A stretch of DNA of 64,000 nt from Thiomonas sp. (lineage in GTDB: Bacteria; Pseudomonadota; Gammaproteobacteria; Burkholderiales; Burkholderiaceae_C): contig DAICZP010000113.1 in the NCBI GenBank assembly GCA_027311065.1, positions 1-64,000 of the forward strand, written 5' to 3'. The position numbers and the translations under genes were made by a program. The first letter of the stretch is position 1, and each line of letters opens with the position of its first letter. Below, in pieces: positions 1 to 9,900 of the stretch. The notes under the pieces were generated by a model that did not search any database, was not told where the DNA came from, and saw only the letters and a program-made list of their open reading frames with translations.

Positions 1-243
1 GAGGGGGCGCAGCGCGCGCTGCGCCAGCCAGTGCGCCAGCGCGTCGGCATCGATGCGCTCGTCGCCACCGAGCCGTCGCAGGTCGAGCACCAGGGCCTCG
101 TCGGCGTAGAAACCCGGCGCCGCATCGAAACGCGCTTGCAGGGCGGCCTGGAGCGCCGCCAGATCAGCGGTCTTGACCGTCAGGTACAGGCTGTCGATTG
201 CGCCCGCTCGAAGGTCGAACAGATGGGTGGGGCGCTGGCTCAT
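1..243 (-). CDS. minC: Septum site-determining protein MinC, N-terminal part (cut by window edge)
   Basis: MinC inhibits FtsZ polymerisation and, with MinD and MinE, keeps division at mid-cell. Only the first 81 codons lie in the window, read on minus from an ATG at 243; the gene runs off the left edge. The visible part matches the MinC N-terminal domain: a short start ending in HLFDLRAG, a strand-helix unit LYLTVKTADLAALQAAL, then FDAAPGFYADEALVLDLRRL, where MinC proteins typically carry the APxFF...PVVLDL pattern. minD and minE would be expected further left, outside the window. The identification rests on this one domain, so it is good but not certain. Confidence 0.8.
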   Translation of the reverse strand, partial: MSQRPTHLFDLRAGAIDSLYLTVKTADLAALQAALQARFDAAPGFYADEALVLDLRRLGGDERIDADALAHWLAQRALRPL

Positions 244-358
244 GGCGGCGTGGCGGCTGGATGTGTGGGGTCGATGGATTGCGCGGCATGTGACACGCGC
301 GTGAATCCCCGCATCTTACTTGGAGCGCGAACCCGGGCCGCGGTGCCTGGATACGCTT

Positions 359-946
359 TCAGCGCCGTGCAGGCGTGAACCCTGCGAGCGTCAGGGTCCA
401 GGACGCCAGCCATGCTGACGCGAGCCCGATCAAGGCGCCCCCCAGGACGTCCGCCGGGAAATGCGCGCCCACCGCCATGCGTGCCCACGCAACCCAGGCG
501 GCAAAGACGCCAGCGGCCAGGCGCAGTGGCCAGTTTGCTCCCGGGGCCAGGGCGCCGAGCATGAGAAAGGCGAAAGCGGCGTGACCGGAGGGAAAGCTGT
601 GCCAGAGCTCCGGAGCCCCCAGCACATGCACGGCCCCCGCTCCCAGCACATTCAACGGGCGCGGAAAATCAAGCCAGGGTTTGATGGAAGCGATGACGGC
701 CCACTCGAGCAAATAGCCGCACAGCAGCACCAGCACGGCGCGGCTGGACAGGATCTGGGGGCGCTTGAGCGCAAGCGCCAGCGCCAGCGCCGCGTACACA
801 GGGTAGAGCGCGTGATTGCCCACAGCGGTGCCGGCCATGGCGAGGTGATCCCATGCCCAACCGTGGCCGAGGTGATTGACCCAGAGGAACGCGGAGGCGT
901 TTCTGCCGCCCCATGCGTACCACCATGCCGGCTGCATCGCCGTCAT
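359..946 (-). CDS. PAP2-superfamily membrane phosphatase
   Basis: This is a 195-residue integral membrane protein of the type 2 phosphatidic acid phosphatase superfamily, whose members remove phosphate from lipid phosphates such as phosphatidate or undecaprenyl pyrophosphate. All three PAP2 signatures are visible: KPWLDFPRP (motif 1), FPSGHAAF (motif 2) and ARMAVGAHFPADVLGG (motif 3), with several hydrophobic helices between. Its ATG overlaps the stop of the upstream DUF4337 gene by 4 bp (ATGA), so the two are probably co-translated. The substrate cannot be told from sequence; undecaprenyl-diphosphate or phosphatidylglycerophosphate are the usual candidates. Family call secure, substrate unknown. 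Confidence 0.88.
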   Translation of the reverse strand: MTAMQPAWWYAWGGRNASAFLWVNHLGHGWAWDHLAMAGTAVGNHALYPVYAALALALALKRPQILSSRAVLVLLCGYLLEWAVIASIKPWLDFPRPLNVLGAGAVHVLGAPELWHSFPSGHAAFAFLMLGALAPGANWPLRLAAGVFAAWVAWARMAVGAHFPADVLGGALIGLASAWLASWTLTLAGFTPARR

Positions 947-1545
947 GTGGCGGCCCAGCCGAGCGCGGTTGCCCAGAGCGCGACACCGGACAAGGCGCTG
1001 ATGGCGGCCGCGTAGAACAGCCAGCGGCGTCCGGTGAGGGCGGTGATGGAGGCCAGCGAAATGGCGATCTGCAGAGCAATGAGGGCGCGCGCCATGCCGG
1101 CATGGGGGCGGGTCAGCCGCGCCGATTCCTCGTCCGCTTGCCTGGACGCGCGCTCGTAGCCGTCGGCTTCGATCTTGAGCTCAGCTTTTTGCTGCACGTA
1201 TTTGGCGATCTTGGCGTCGAGCTGGGCACGGCGAGTTGGTGGGCTGAGGTCGCGCGCGAGCTCGGACAGATGTTGTTTGGTGCTCACCGCCTGGTAATAG
1301 TTCCAGTCATTGGTCGCTTGCGCCTTTTTCAGCACCGCTTCGTTTTTGTGCAGCAGGACTTCCTCCATGAGCTGGCTACCCTGGTAGCTGACGATCGCCC
1401 CCAGCGCAGCCAGCAGCGCCGTGAACATCGCGACCCACTGCGCCAGGTTGTGATGGGCGCCGTGCCCGGCGGCGTGTTCCGCCGCGCGCTCGACCGCCTC
1501 GTCGTGGGGTGCATGGACATGAAGGTGAACGCTCGACTCGCTCAT
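943..1545 (-). CDS. DUF4337-family membrane protein
   Basis: This 200-residue protein matches the DUF4337 family of unknown function. It opens with a His-rich stretch (HLHVHAPHDE), then an amphipathic segment, one transmembrane segment near residues 37-55 (MFTALLAALGAIVSYQGS), a charged helical middle likely to form a coiled coil (about 60-140), and two C-terminal hydrophobic segments. It overlaps the downstream PAP2 gene by 4 bp, so the pair forms a small operon. No catalytic motif is visible and no function is proposed. The His-rich start could bind metal, but that is only a guess. Confidence 0.75.
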   Translation of the reverse strand: MSESSVHLHVHAPHDEAVERAAEHAAGHGAHHNLAQWVAMFTALLAALGAIVSYQGSQLMEEVLLHKNEAVLKKAQATNDWNYYQAVSTKQHLSELARDLSPPTRRAQLDAKIAKYVQQKAELKIEADGYERASRQADEESARLTRPHAGMARALIALQIAISLASITALTGRRWLFYAAAISALSGVALWATALGWAAT

Positions 1546-1647
1546 AATTCTCCAACGTTGTTGGAACGAAATGTTAACGGTAGAGAAGTGTACGGGCTTG
1601 CCTGAACCTGAGGACGGCAGACGCCTTTTCGCCTTGCTGAAGTCCGA

Positions 1648-2928
1648 TTATTCGTAGCGTAGTGCGGCCGCTGGCTGGATGCGCGAAGCCCGCCAGCTGG
1701 GATACAACGTCGCGAGCAGGCTGAGGAGCAGGGCTACGCCGGTGATGGTCAGGATGTCGCCAGTGCGCGGATCGCTGGGCATGCGGTGAATGAGATAAAT
1801 GCTGGCAGGCAAAAACTGGGTGTGAAGCAGCGTTTCGAGGGTGCTGACGATGGGGTCGACATTGAAGGCGATGAGCAGGCCGAGGGCGAGCCCCGACAGC
1901 ACGCCAAACACGCCCGTGATTGCACCCTGAACGACAAACACCGTCATGATCGAGCGTGGTGTCGCTCCCTGGGTGCGCAGGATGGCGATGTCGGCCTGTT
2001 TGTCGGTGACGGTCATCACCAGGGTCGAGACGAGGTTGAAGGCTGCCACGGCGACGATCATCGCCAGGATGATGAACATCATGCGCTTTTCGATCACCAC
2101 CGCCTCGAACCAAGTGCGGTTTTCGTCGGTCCAGGGTCGGGCATCGAGACCGGCCGGGAGGGTCGGCTGCAGGGAACTGGCGATCATCGGAGCATCGTCG
2201 GCACGGCGCGTCTGCACGCGCAGGCCCGTGGGACCGCCGGTGAGAAACAGGCGCGCGGCGTCGTCGATATCGAGCAGCGCAAGGCCGGAGTCGTACTCAT
2301 AGTTACCGGCATTGAAGATGCCGGCAACACGCAGCGTGCGCAGGCGCGGGATCATGCCGGCCGGGGTGAGGCTGCCGCTGGGGACGACGAGTGTGACCTG
2401 ATCGCCGATGCTCACGCCCAGTTGCTGCGCCAGCGCTTCACCCAGCACGACCCGGAAGCTTCCGGGCCTGAGTGCGGCCAGGGTACCGCGCAGCATGTGC
2501 GCGGGCAGCGCGGAGACCTCACTTTCACGCACCGGGTCGATTCCCCAGGCCAGCACGCCGGTCAAGGTGTTTCCCTGCGCGATCAGCGCCTGCCCGGCGA
2601 CGAAAGGCGCCACGCCGGTGACGGTGGGCACGCGGCGAATCCGGGCAGCCAGCGCGGGCCAGTCAACGGCCTGCGCGCCACCATCGTTGACGATCTGGAT
2701 GTGCGGAACCACACCGAGCATGCGGTCGCGCACTTCCTTCTGGAAGCCATTCATCACCGAGATGACGACAATGAGCGCGGCAACGCCGAGCGCAATGCCG
2801 GCCACCGAGATGAAGGAAATGAAGGAAATGAAGCCGTTGCGCCGCGTGCGCCGCCCGGCGCGCGTGTAGCGCCAGCCCAGCAGTAGTTCGTAGGGCCAGG
2901 AAGAGGGGGTGGGGAGTTGCGTCGCCAT
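1648..2928 (-). CDS. lolC: Lipoprotein-releasing ABC transporter permease (LolC/LolE family)
   Basis: LolC/E permeases work with the ATPase LolD to extract mature lipoproteins from the inner membrane for transfer to LolA. The 426-residue protein from the ATG at 2928 has the family layout: a cytoplasmic start ending in the family-typical FISFISFISVAGIALGVAA, a first transmembrane helix, a large periplasmic domain (about 65-290), then three C-terminal helices ending in LYPSWRASRIQPAAALRYE. The reading frame is open about 300 bp further upstream, but those residues lack homology and would overlap the divergent reductase promoter, so 2928 was chosen. LolC and LolE cannot be told apart here. Its partner gene lolD is 7 kb away at 10069, not adjacent. 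Confidence 0.9.
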   Translation of the reverse strand: MATQLPTPSSWPYELLLGWRYTRAGRRTRRNGFISFISFISVAGIALGVAALIVVISVMNGFQKEVRDRMLGVVPHIQIVNDGGAQAVDWPALAARIRRVPTVTGVAPFVAGQALIAQGNTLTGVLAWGIDPVRESEVSALPAHMLRGTLAALRPGSFRVVLGEALAQQLGVSIGDQVTLVVPSGSLTPAGMIPRLRTLRVAGIFNAGNYEYDSGLALLDIDDAARLFLTGGPTGLRVQTRRADDAPMIASSLQPTLPAGLDARPWTDENRTWFEAVVIEKRMMFIILAMIVAVAAFNLVSTLVMTVTDKQADIAILRTQGATPRSIMTVFVVQGAITGVFGVLSGLALGLLIAFNVDPIVSTLETLLHTQFLPASIYLIHRMPSDPRTGDILTITGVALLLSLLATLYPSWRASRIQPAAALRYE

Positions 2929-3018
2929 GCGCCCGCAGTTTAAGCCGGGTTGCACGTGGTGCGATCGGGAAGCGGCTAGGCTTGCGTTGCATGTGCGACC
3001 AACAACGAGGAATTCCGC

Positions 3019-4038
3019 ATGGATCACGTCCCGACTCCCATGGTCTATCGACGCATGGGCCGCAGCGGCCTGCAACTCAGCGCGTTCTCGCTGGGTTCGT
3101 GGGTGACCTTTCACAACCAGCTCGGAGCAGCAGGCGTCAGGGAGATGCTTGCCGCAGCGTTTGACCGGGGTGTCAATTTTTTTGACAACGCCGAGGCCTA
3201 CGCCGACGGACAGAGTGAAACGCTCATGGGTCAAGCGATCGCCGAGCTTGGCTGGGATCGCCTCGATTTCGTCGTCTCGAGCAAATACTACTGGGGCCTG
3301 GGGCGCGGTTCGTCGGGGGGCGCCCAGCCCCGCGTCAACGGTCGCGACACGCTCAATCGCAAATATCTGCTACAGGCGGTCGAAGGCAGTCTCCGACGCC
3401 TGCGCCTCGATTACATCGACCTTGTGTACTGCCACCGCCCCGATCCCGAGACACCCATCGAGGAAACCGTCTGGGCCATGCACGACATCATCGAACGCGG
3501 CCGGGCGTTGTACTGGGGCACGAGCGAATGGAGCGCGGACGAAATCCGCGCGGCGTGGGAGATTGCCGAGCGGCATCATCTGCACAAGCCCGTGGTTGAG
3601 CAGCCGCAGTACAACCTGTTCCATCGGCGTCGCGTCGAGCGGGAATATGCGCGCTTGTACGCTGACGTCGGTCTGGGGCTCACCATCTGGAGTCCGCTGG
3701 CTTCGGGCCTGCTCACCGGCAAGTATCGTCACGGTGTGCCCCTCGGCAGCCGGGGTGAGCAGGCGGCGGCGTCGTTTCTGCGTGACGGTTTGACCGACGC
3801 GCGGCGTAATCAGGCGGTGGAGATGCTGCTGCACATTGCCGTTGAATTGGACTGCAGCATGGCGCAACTGGCGTTGGCCTGGGCTGCGAGCAATCCGCGC
3901 GTCAGCAGCGTCATCCTGGGTGCTTCCACGCTGGCGCAATTGCATGAGAATCTGGGGGCACTGGCGGTGTTGCCGCGCCTCGACGCCGGGGTGCGCGCGC
4001 GCATGGAGGAGATGACCGCGCCATGGGCCGACGCCTGA
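3019..4038 (+). CDS. Aldo/keto reductase (K+-channel beta-subunit / YghZ-like)
   Basis: This is a 339-residue NADPH-dependent reductase of the AKR superfamily, closest in pattern to the Kv-beta/YghZ branch ([19 protein letters not shown] at the start). The (beta/alpha)8 barrel signatures are present: [14 protein letters not shown] with the catalytic Asp/Tyr, VVSSKYYW supplying the Lys, and [14 protein letters not shown] supplying the His. The C-terminal NADPH-binding segment includes SSVILGAS. The ATG at 3019 follows an ACGAGG ribosome-binding site about 8 bp upstream. It is transcribed divergently from lolC and precedes the RpfE-like gene by 25 bp. Substrate unknown; small aldehydes or methylglyoxal are usual for relatives. 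Confidence 0.9.
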   Translation: MDHVPTPMVYRRMGRSGLQLSAFSLGSWVTFHNQLGAAGVREMLAAAFDRGVNFFDNAEAYADGQSETLMGQAIAELGWDRLDFVVSSKYYWGLGRGSSGGAQPRVNGRDTLNRKYLLQAVEGSLRRLRLDYIDLVYCHRPDPETPIEETVWAMHDIIERGRALYWGTSEWSADEIRAAWEIAERHHLHKPVVEQPQYNLFHRRRVEREYARLYADVGLGLTIWSPLASGLLTGKYRHGVPLGSRGEQAAASFLRDGLTDARRNQAVEMLLHIAVELDCSMAQLALAWAASNPRVSSVILGASTLAQLHENLGALAVLPRLDAGVRARMEEMTAPWADA

Positions 4039-4063
4039 TGCGCGCGCATCGGATAATGGGGGC

Positions 4064-5083
4064 ATGCACCAGATCCTCATCGATACCGCGCCCGTTGGCG
4101 GCGACGCGTGGCGCCAGGCCCTCGTGGCCGGGAACCTGCCGAAGCTGAGCCGTGCCCTCCGGCTCGGCGAGCCATCGTCTTCGGAGTCGGTGCGCGAAGA
4201 CGCCGAGGCCGCTTGGCTGAGCCCGGCGGAACGCTGGATGCGGGTCTCGCTGGGTCTGGTCGGCGAGACGGAGCAGATGCCATGGGGTGCGCTGGCGGCG
4301 CTCGGAGCCGGGCTCGATCCGGCTGAACGGCCGTGGGCGGTGGCGCAGCCCGTGCACCTCGTCCTGGGAAGGGAGAGTCTGAGCCTGGCCGATCCGGCGG
4401 CACTGGACCTGACCGCCGATGAGGCGGGCCAACTGCTCGACGCGGTGCGCCCCCTGCTCGACGAGGAGGGTTGGGGTGTTGACGCACGCAACCCGTCGCG
4501 GTGGTTGATCGGGCATCCGTGCCTGGAAGCGGTCGTCAGCGCCGATCCGGCGCGTGCCATCGGCCGTAATGTCGCGTCCTGGATGCCAGGTGGCGCGGCG
4601 GCGCGCGGATGGCGTCGACTGCTGACCGAGATCCAGATGGTCTGGCAGTATCACCCGGTGAACGAGGCGCGCATGCGCGGCGGGCGCGCCGACGTCAACA
4701 CGCTGTGGCTGCATGGCGCCGGGCGCCTGGCAGCGGACGTGCGCAACCCGTTCCTGCCAGGCCCGCTCCCGGCGAATCCTGCGCTATGGCTGGCGGCGGC
4801 GGCGTCCGGCTTGCCGAAGTTGCCGTCCACTGCACATCCGCATCGCCTGCGGGTGCTGCAGCCTGCCGTGGCCCGCGACGCCGATCCAGCAGCGCTTGTC
4901 GAGGCGATGCAGGCGCTCGACGAGGACGCCGCACATGCCATCGACGATGCCTTGCGCGATCACGATCGCGCCGCCGTCGTGCTGGCGGGTGAGCATCGGT
5001 GGATGGGGTTCGAGTTGCGCCGCGCGCGCGGCTGGCAGTTCTGGCGCCGAGCCGACGCGCACGTGCTGTTGGCCATGGTTTGA
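4064..5083 (+). CDS. RpfE-like protein (phosphoglycerate mutase-related), upstream of recJ
   Basis: This 339-residue protein matches a family found just before recJ in many beta- and gammaproteobacteria, variously annotated as a regulatory protein of RpfE type or as a cofactor-independent phosphoglycerate mutase-like protein. Visible conserved blocks are LSPAERWMRVSLGL, the middle QMVWQYHPVNEARMRGG and NTLWLHGAGRL. No phosphoglycerate mutase metal-binding motif is evident, so enzymatic activity should not be assumed. recJ starts 10 bp after its stop, indicating co-transcription. The function is unknown; the conserved link to recJ hints at a role in DNA metabolism, which is inference from context. 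Confidence 0.75.
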   Translation: MHQILIDTAPVGGDAWRQALVAGNLPKLSRALRLGEPSSSESVREDAEAAWLSPAERWMRVSLGLVGETEQMPWGALAALGAGLDPAERPWAVAQPVHLVLGRESLSLADPAALDLTADEAGQLLDAVRPLLDEEGWGVDARNPSRWLIGHPCLEAVVSADPARAIGRNVASWMPGGAAARGWRRLLTEIQMVWQYHPVNEARMRGGRADVNTLWLHGAGRLAADVRNPFLPGPLPANPALWLAAAASGLPKLPSTAHPHRLRVLQPAVARDADPAALVEAMQALDEDAAHAIDDALRDHDRAAVVLAGEHRWMGFELRRARGWQFWRRADAHVLLAMV

Positions 5084-5093
5084 ACGCGCCGGC

Positions 5094-6818
5094 ATGCAAT
5101 TCGTTGCGCGCGATGTTCCGCCTCGCCAGGCGTACCGCCTTGAAAGCGCGGGTGTGCACCCGCTGCTGGCGCGCTTGCTGGCGGCGCGGGGGGTGGGCGA
5201 TCCGGTAGAGGTCGAACCCACGTTGTCAGCCTTGCTGCCTCCAGACGGCCTGCTCGGCGCCGACCGCGCGGCGGTCGCGCTTGCCGACGCGATCGCGTGT
5301 GGAGCCCGCATGTGCGTGGTGGCTGACTACGACTGTGATGGCGCCACTGCCTGCGCCGTGGCGCTGCGCGGGCTGCGGATGTTCGGTGCGCGGGTCGGGT
5401 ATCTGGTGCCGAATCGCTTCACCACCGGCTATGGATTGTCTCCCGCGGTGGCTGACCTGGTGGCGGCCCAGGCCGGAGGACCACCGGATTGGCTGATCAC
5501 CGTGGACAATGGCATCGCCAGCGTGGAGGGTGTCGCGCGCGCCCACACGCTCGGCATGAAGGTGCTGGTGACGGATCATCACCTCCCGGGGCCCATGCTT
5601 CCCGACGCCGAGGTCATCGTCAACCCCAATCAGCCAGGATGCACATTTCCTGGAAAGAATCTGGCGGGAGTGGGGGTGATGTTTTATGTCCTGCTTGCGT
5701 TGCGCGCCGAACTTCGTGCGCGTGGCTTGTTTGACGCCTCCTCCCAGCCGCGTCTGGATGCGCTGCTGGATCTGGTGGCGCTGGGCACCGTCGCCGACGT
5801 CGTGCGCCTCGACGCGAACAACCGTCTCCTGGTCGCACACGGACTCCGGCGCATGCGCGAGGGCCGCATGCAGGTCGGTTTGCGCGCCCTGTTCCATGCG
5901 GCGGGGCGCGACCCGGCGCTTGCCAGCAGTTTTGATCTCGGCTTCGCGTTGGGACCGCGCATCAACGCTGCGGGGCGGTTGGCTGACATGACCGTCGGCA
6001 TCGAAGCATTGAGCACCGACGATCCCGAGCGCGCCGCTGAACTTGCCCAGAGCCTCGACGCCATCAATCGCGCGCGCCGCGGCATCGAGGTTGAAATGCG
6101 TGAACAGGCGCAGGTCCTCCTGGGGGCGTTGCAGGAGCAGGATTGCGACCGTGCTTCGATCTGTCTTTTTTCTCCAGGGTGGCATGAGGGCGTGGTCGGG
6201 ATCGTCGCCGGCCGCCTCAAGGAGAAGAACCATCGACCGACGTTCGTGTTCGCGCCTGGGAGCGACGGGCAGTTGCGCGGGTCGGGGCGCGCCATCGCCG
6301 GCTTTCACCTGCGCGACGCGCTGGATCTGATGTCCAAGCGCGAGCCAGGGCTGTTGTTGCGTTTCGGTGGCCATGCGGCTGCTGCGGGGTGCACGATCGG
6401 CGCGGACGATTTGCCGCGGTTCGAGGCTGCGTTCGAGGCCGTGGCGCGCGCGTGGCTGTCGCCGGAGCTGCTGGCCAGGCGCATTGATGTCGACGGAGAG
6501 CTCGATCCTCGCTGGTTCGACGCGTCCACGGCAGCCATGCTTCAGGCCCGCGTCTGGGGCCAGGGGTTCCCGGCGCCCGTGTTCGCCAGCCGCGTCGAAG
6601 TGCTGCAGCAGGCGCAGCTGGGCGCGCAGCACCTGAAGGCGCGTGTGCGGCTTCTGGATGTGGCCGCGGGTCCGGGTGCAACCCGCGAGCTCGTCGCCTG
6701 GAACCGCAATGATTTCCTGCCCGCGACCGCGCGCATTGCCTGGAGGCTGGACAGCAACACATGGCAGGGACGGACGAGTCCAAGAATGGTTCTTGAAGCG
6801 ATTGAAAATGATGATTAA
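5094..6818 (+). CDS. recJ: Single-stranded-DNA-specific exonuclease RecJ
   Basis: RecJ is the 5'-3' single-strand exonuclease of the RecF recombination pathway, mismatch repair and base-excision repair. The 574-residue product from the ATG at 5094 is of normal length. The DHH-phosphoesterase motifs are present: VVADYDCDGATAC (DxD), a VDNG block, TDHHLPG (DHH), and LDLVALGTVADVV. The DHHA1 part carries GRAIAGFHLRDALD and LLRFGGHAAAAGCTI. The C-terminal OB fold follows and ends in MVLEAIEND. The reading frame is open for about 380 bp upstream inside the preceding gene, but homology begins at MQFVARDVPPRQAY, so that start was taken. It is the second gene of an operon with the RpfE-like gene. Confidence 0.97.
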   Translation: MQFVARDVPPRQAYRLESAGVHPLLARLLAARGVGDPVEVEPTLSALLPPDGLLGADRAAVALADAIACGARMCVVADYDCDGATACAVALRGLRMFGARVGYLVPNRFTTGYGLSPAVADLVAAQAGGPPDWLITVDNGIASVEGVARAHTLGMKVLVTDHHLPGPMLPDAEVIVNPNQPGCTFPGKNLAGVGVMFYVLLALRAELRARGLFDASSQPRLDALLDLVALGTVADVVRLDANNRLLVAHGLRRMREGRMQVGLRALFHAAGRDPALASSFDLGFALGPRINAAGRLADMTVGIEALSTDDPERAAELAQSLDAINRARRGIEVEMREQAQVLLGALQEQDCDRASICLFSPGWHEGVVGIVAGRLKEKNHRPTFVFAPGSDGQLRGSGRAIAGFHLRDALDLMSKREPGLLLRFGGHAAAAGCTIGADDLPRFEAAFEAVARAWLSPELLARRIDVDGELDPRWFDASTAAMLQARVWGQGFPAPVFASRVEVLQQAQLGAQHLKARVRLLDVAAGPGATRELVAWNRNDFLPATARIAWRLDSNTWQGRTSPRMVLEAIENDD

Positions 6819-6901
6819 AAAATTGTTACGGCGCTCATGAACAGTGTGAGAATTGCTTTGAAAATGAAAACCTAGGACTTCTGCCGGTATGCTTCGCAGC
6901 C

Positions 6902-9900
6902 ATGCAACGATCTGACCCCGGCGGGGCTTCCACGCTCGACGCGCCGCCCGCATCTGCGAGCCAGTCCTCGTCCCACGCGGATCTGGCCAACGAGCTCGAT
7001 CTCCTTCTGCTCGGGGTCGAGGATGAGTCCATGCTTTGCGCCGCGCTTCCGCGTTTTCTGCTGCAACGCGCTGAGATCGATGGCGTCTGGCTCGGGCACC
7101 GCGGGCCCGACGGGCTTGTGCTTTTTGACGCCATCGCCGGCAGGGGCATGGCCGATTATCTCGAGCGCATCCAGCTGCGGCTGGATGCGGATATGCCGCC
7201 CTGCGGCCCGGCAGCGCTCGCCTGGAGTACTGGCCTACCGCAGATCGTGCTGGACTGGGCCACCGATCCCCGTACCGAATTCTGTCGCGCCGCCGGCGAC
7301 ACCGCCGGCTGGCGCGGCGCAGTCTGCCTGCCGCTGTTCGGCGCCGATGGTCGCACCGACTTGCTGGTTCTGTATAGCCGGCGCCCGGGATTTTTTCATC
7401 AGATCACGCACCAGCGACTCGTCTGGCACCTGCACGCGGTTCTGGGGCTCAAACTTGGACGCTTGCGTCAGGTCGAGGAAGTGATGCGGCACGGCGCTTC
7501 GCTGCAACTGCTGAAATCTGCTCTGGACAGCATTGATCTTGGCGTCACACTGGCCGACATGCGCGCAAGCGATGCCCCGTTGGTGTACGTCAACCCCGCG
7601 TTCACGCGCCTGACCGGCTACGGCGCCGACCAGGTCATCGGACGCAACTGTCGTTTTCTTCAGGGTGGCGACAGCGATCAACCCGGACTCGAGGCGATAC
7701 GCGCGGCGTTGCGCGAGGGTCTGGCGTGCACGGTCGAGATGCGCAACATGCGCGCCGATGGCAGCACCTTCTGGAATGCCCTCAGCCTGTCGCCGCTGCG
7801 GGATGCCGCTGGTACGGTGACCCATTACGTCGGCGTGATGAGCGACGTCAGCCGGCGCCGTGCGCTGCAGATCGAACACGAAACCACCGAGGGTCTGTAT
7901 CGCGCTCTGCTGGCCGAGGAGGAGTTGGTTCTGAACGCCACCGATCTGGGCGAGATGATGCAGCAGGCATGCGAGCGGCTGGCCGCCAGCGGCATGTTCA
8001 ACAATGTGATGGTCGCGCGTGCTGGTCTCGAGGGTGACGTGGATATGCTGGCGCAGGCCGGATCAGGTCGGATCAGCGAGGATTGGTATCGTCCCAATGT
8101 CCTTGGCGAAGAAGGCGCATCGAGCCTGGCTGGCCGGGCGTGGAATTCACGCCAACTGCACTTCAGCAATGATTACCTTGCCGACCCCGATTTCGGCTCG
8201 TACCACACCGGTGCGTCGCGCGCCAGCATTCGCGCGGTGGCGATGGTGCCCGTGGAGCGGGGTGAACATCGCTGGGCCCTGCTGGGGGTGACGTCATGCA
8301 AGGTCGGAGTATTCACGCCTCCGGTGCTGGAGTTGCTGCAGCGGATCGCGCGCTTGATCGGTCATGCCCTGGATGCATTCGACTTGCGGCGTCGGCTGCA
8401 GCAGGAGCACCGCCATATTTCCTGGCTGGCTGAACATGACCCCCTGACCGGCCTGCTCAATCGTCGCGGCTTGCGGATCCGCCTCGAAGAGGCGGTGGCG
8501 CAAGTCGATGCGCAGGGTGGCTTTGTCGCCGTCGGGATTCTCGATTTCGACGATTTCAAGCAGGTCAACGATAACTACGGACATTCGGCCGGCGACGCGT
8601 TGCTGAGCACCGTCGCCGTGCGTCTGGTGGAAGCCGTGCGCGGCAGCGATACCGTGGCGCGCCTCGGGGGGGACGAAATCGCACTCGTCCTGCAGGGAAT
8701 GGTGGCGCGTGAGGATCTTGATCCGATGCTCGAGCGCGTGCGACGGGCGATCGACGCCCCCGTGGCGCTGCCGGATGGGGAGGCCGTGATCAATGTGCGC
8801 GCGAGTCTCGGGCTCACCGTGTATCCCGAGGACAGCTCGGAGCCTGATGAACTGCTGCGTCATGCCGATCAGGCCTTGTATGCCATCAAGCAGCAGTCGC
8901 GCGGAACCGGTGCGCAATTCTGGCGTATCTACCAACCGGCGGTGGATCGAGATCATTTCACGCACTTGCGCCTTGTCCGCGAGCGCTTTGCTGCCGGCGG
9001 ACTACGAGTCTTCTATCAGCCCATCGTTGATCCGGCGACCGCGCGCGTCATCGAGGTGGAAGCGTTGGCGCGCCTGGATGACGGTAACGGAGGTCTGATC
9101 GGGCCCCAGCAATTCATTCCCTTGCTCGGCCGCGACGCGCAGGCGGCGTTGATGTCATCGGTGTTGCGGCGCGCCGTGGGCGACGCTTTGCACTGGCAGG
9201 CCGACAGCGGCATCGAGCTGACGGTCGCGGTCAACGTCGATCCGCGCTTGCTGGCATCGGGCGAGGCGCTGGCCGCCGTGGCGGAAATCGTCGACGAACT
9301 TGGTTTTCCACCCAAGCGGATCGTGATCGAGATCCTCGAAACCCACGACTTCCTGTCGGTCGCCAGCGCCCAGGAAAGTCTGGCGGAATTGCGTGCTTTT
9401 GGGTGTCGCATTGCGCTGGACGATATCGGCAGCGCCTATTCGTCCTTGCTCCGGATGAAGGAATTGCCGATCGACATCATCAAGCTCGACCAGAGTTTCA
9501 TCCGTGGGCTGTCCGAGCATCCGCAGGATCTGCGTTTTGTGCAGAGCCTGGGACAGCTTGCGCGCGGTCTTGGCGTCGAATTTGTCGCCGAAGGAGCGGA
9601 AACCGACGACATTGTCGAGGCACTGCGGGCCTTGAACGTCCAGCTGGTGCAGGGGTACGGTATTGCGCGGCCGATGTCCGCGGATGCATTCGGGCCCTGG
9701 CTTGCGGCGTGGTCGCGGCAGAAGCCCAAGCCCTCACGCGGGCTGTTGACGTGCGTGGCTGAGCAACTGGTGAGCCTGGACATGGATCTGCTGATCGCCA
9801 GACACTACCCCGACCCCAAGCCCGTGCTGACCATGCAAGGCAAGCCCGAGGACAGTCCGATCGGGCAGTGGCTGCGCATTGCCGGGCTGTCCGACGATCA

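Noticed and set aside
2929..3234. Upstream extension of the LolC/E gene by about 100 codons
   Set aside because: The family homology starts at 2928; the extension covers the divergent promoter and the start of the aldo/keto reductase.
5226..6953. Long minus-strand open frame opposite recJ
   Set aside because: GC-rich coding DNA gives long antisense frames; the product is Arg/His-rich and without recognisable domains.
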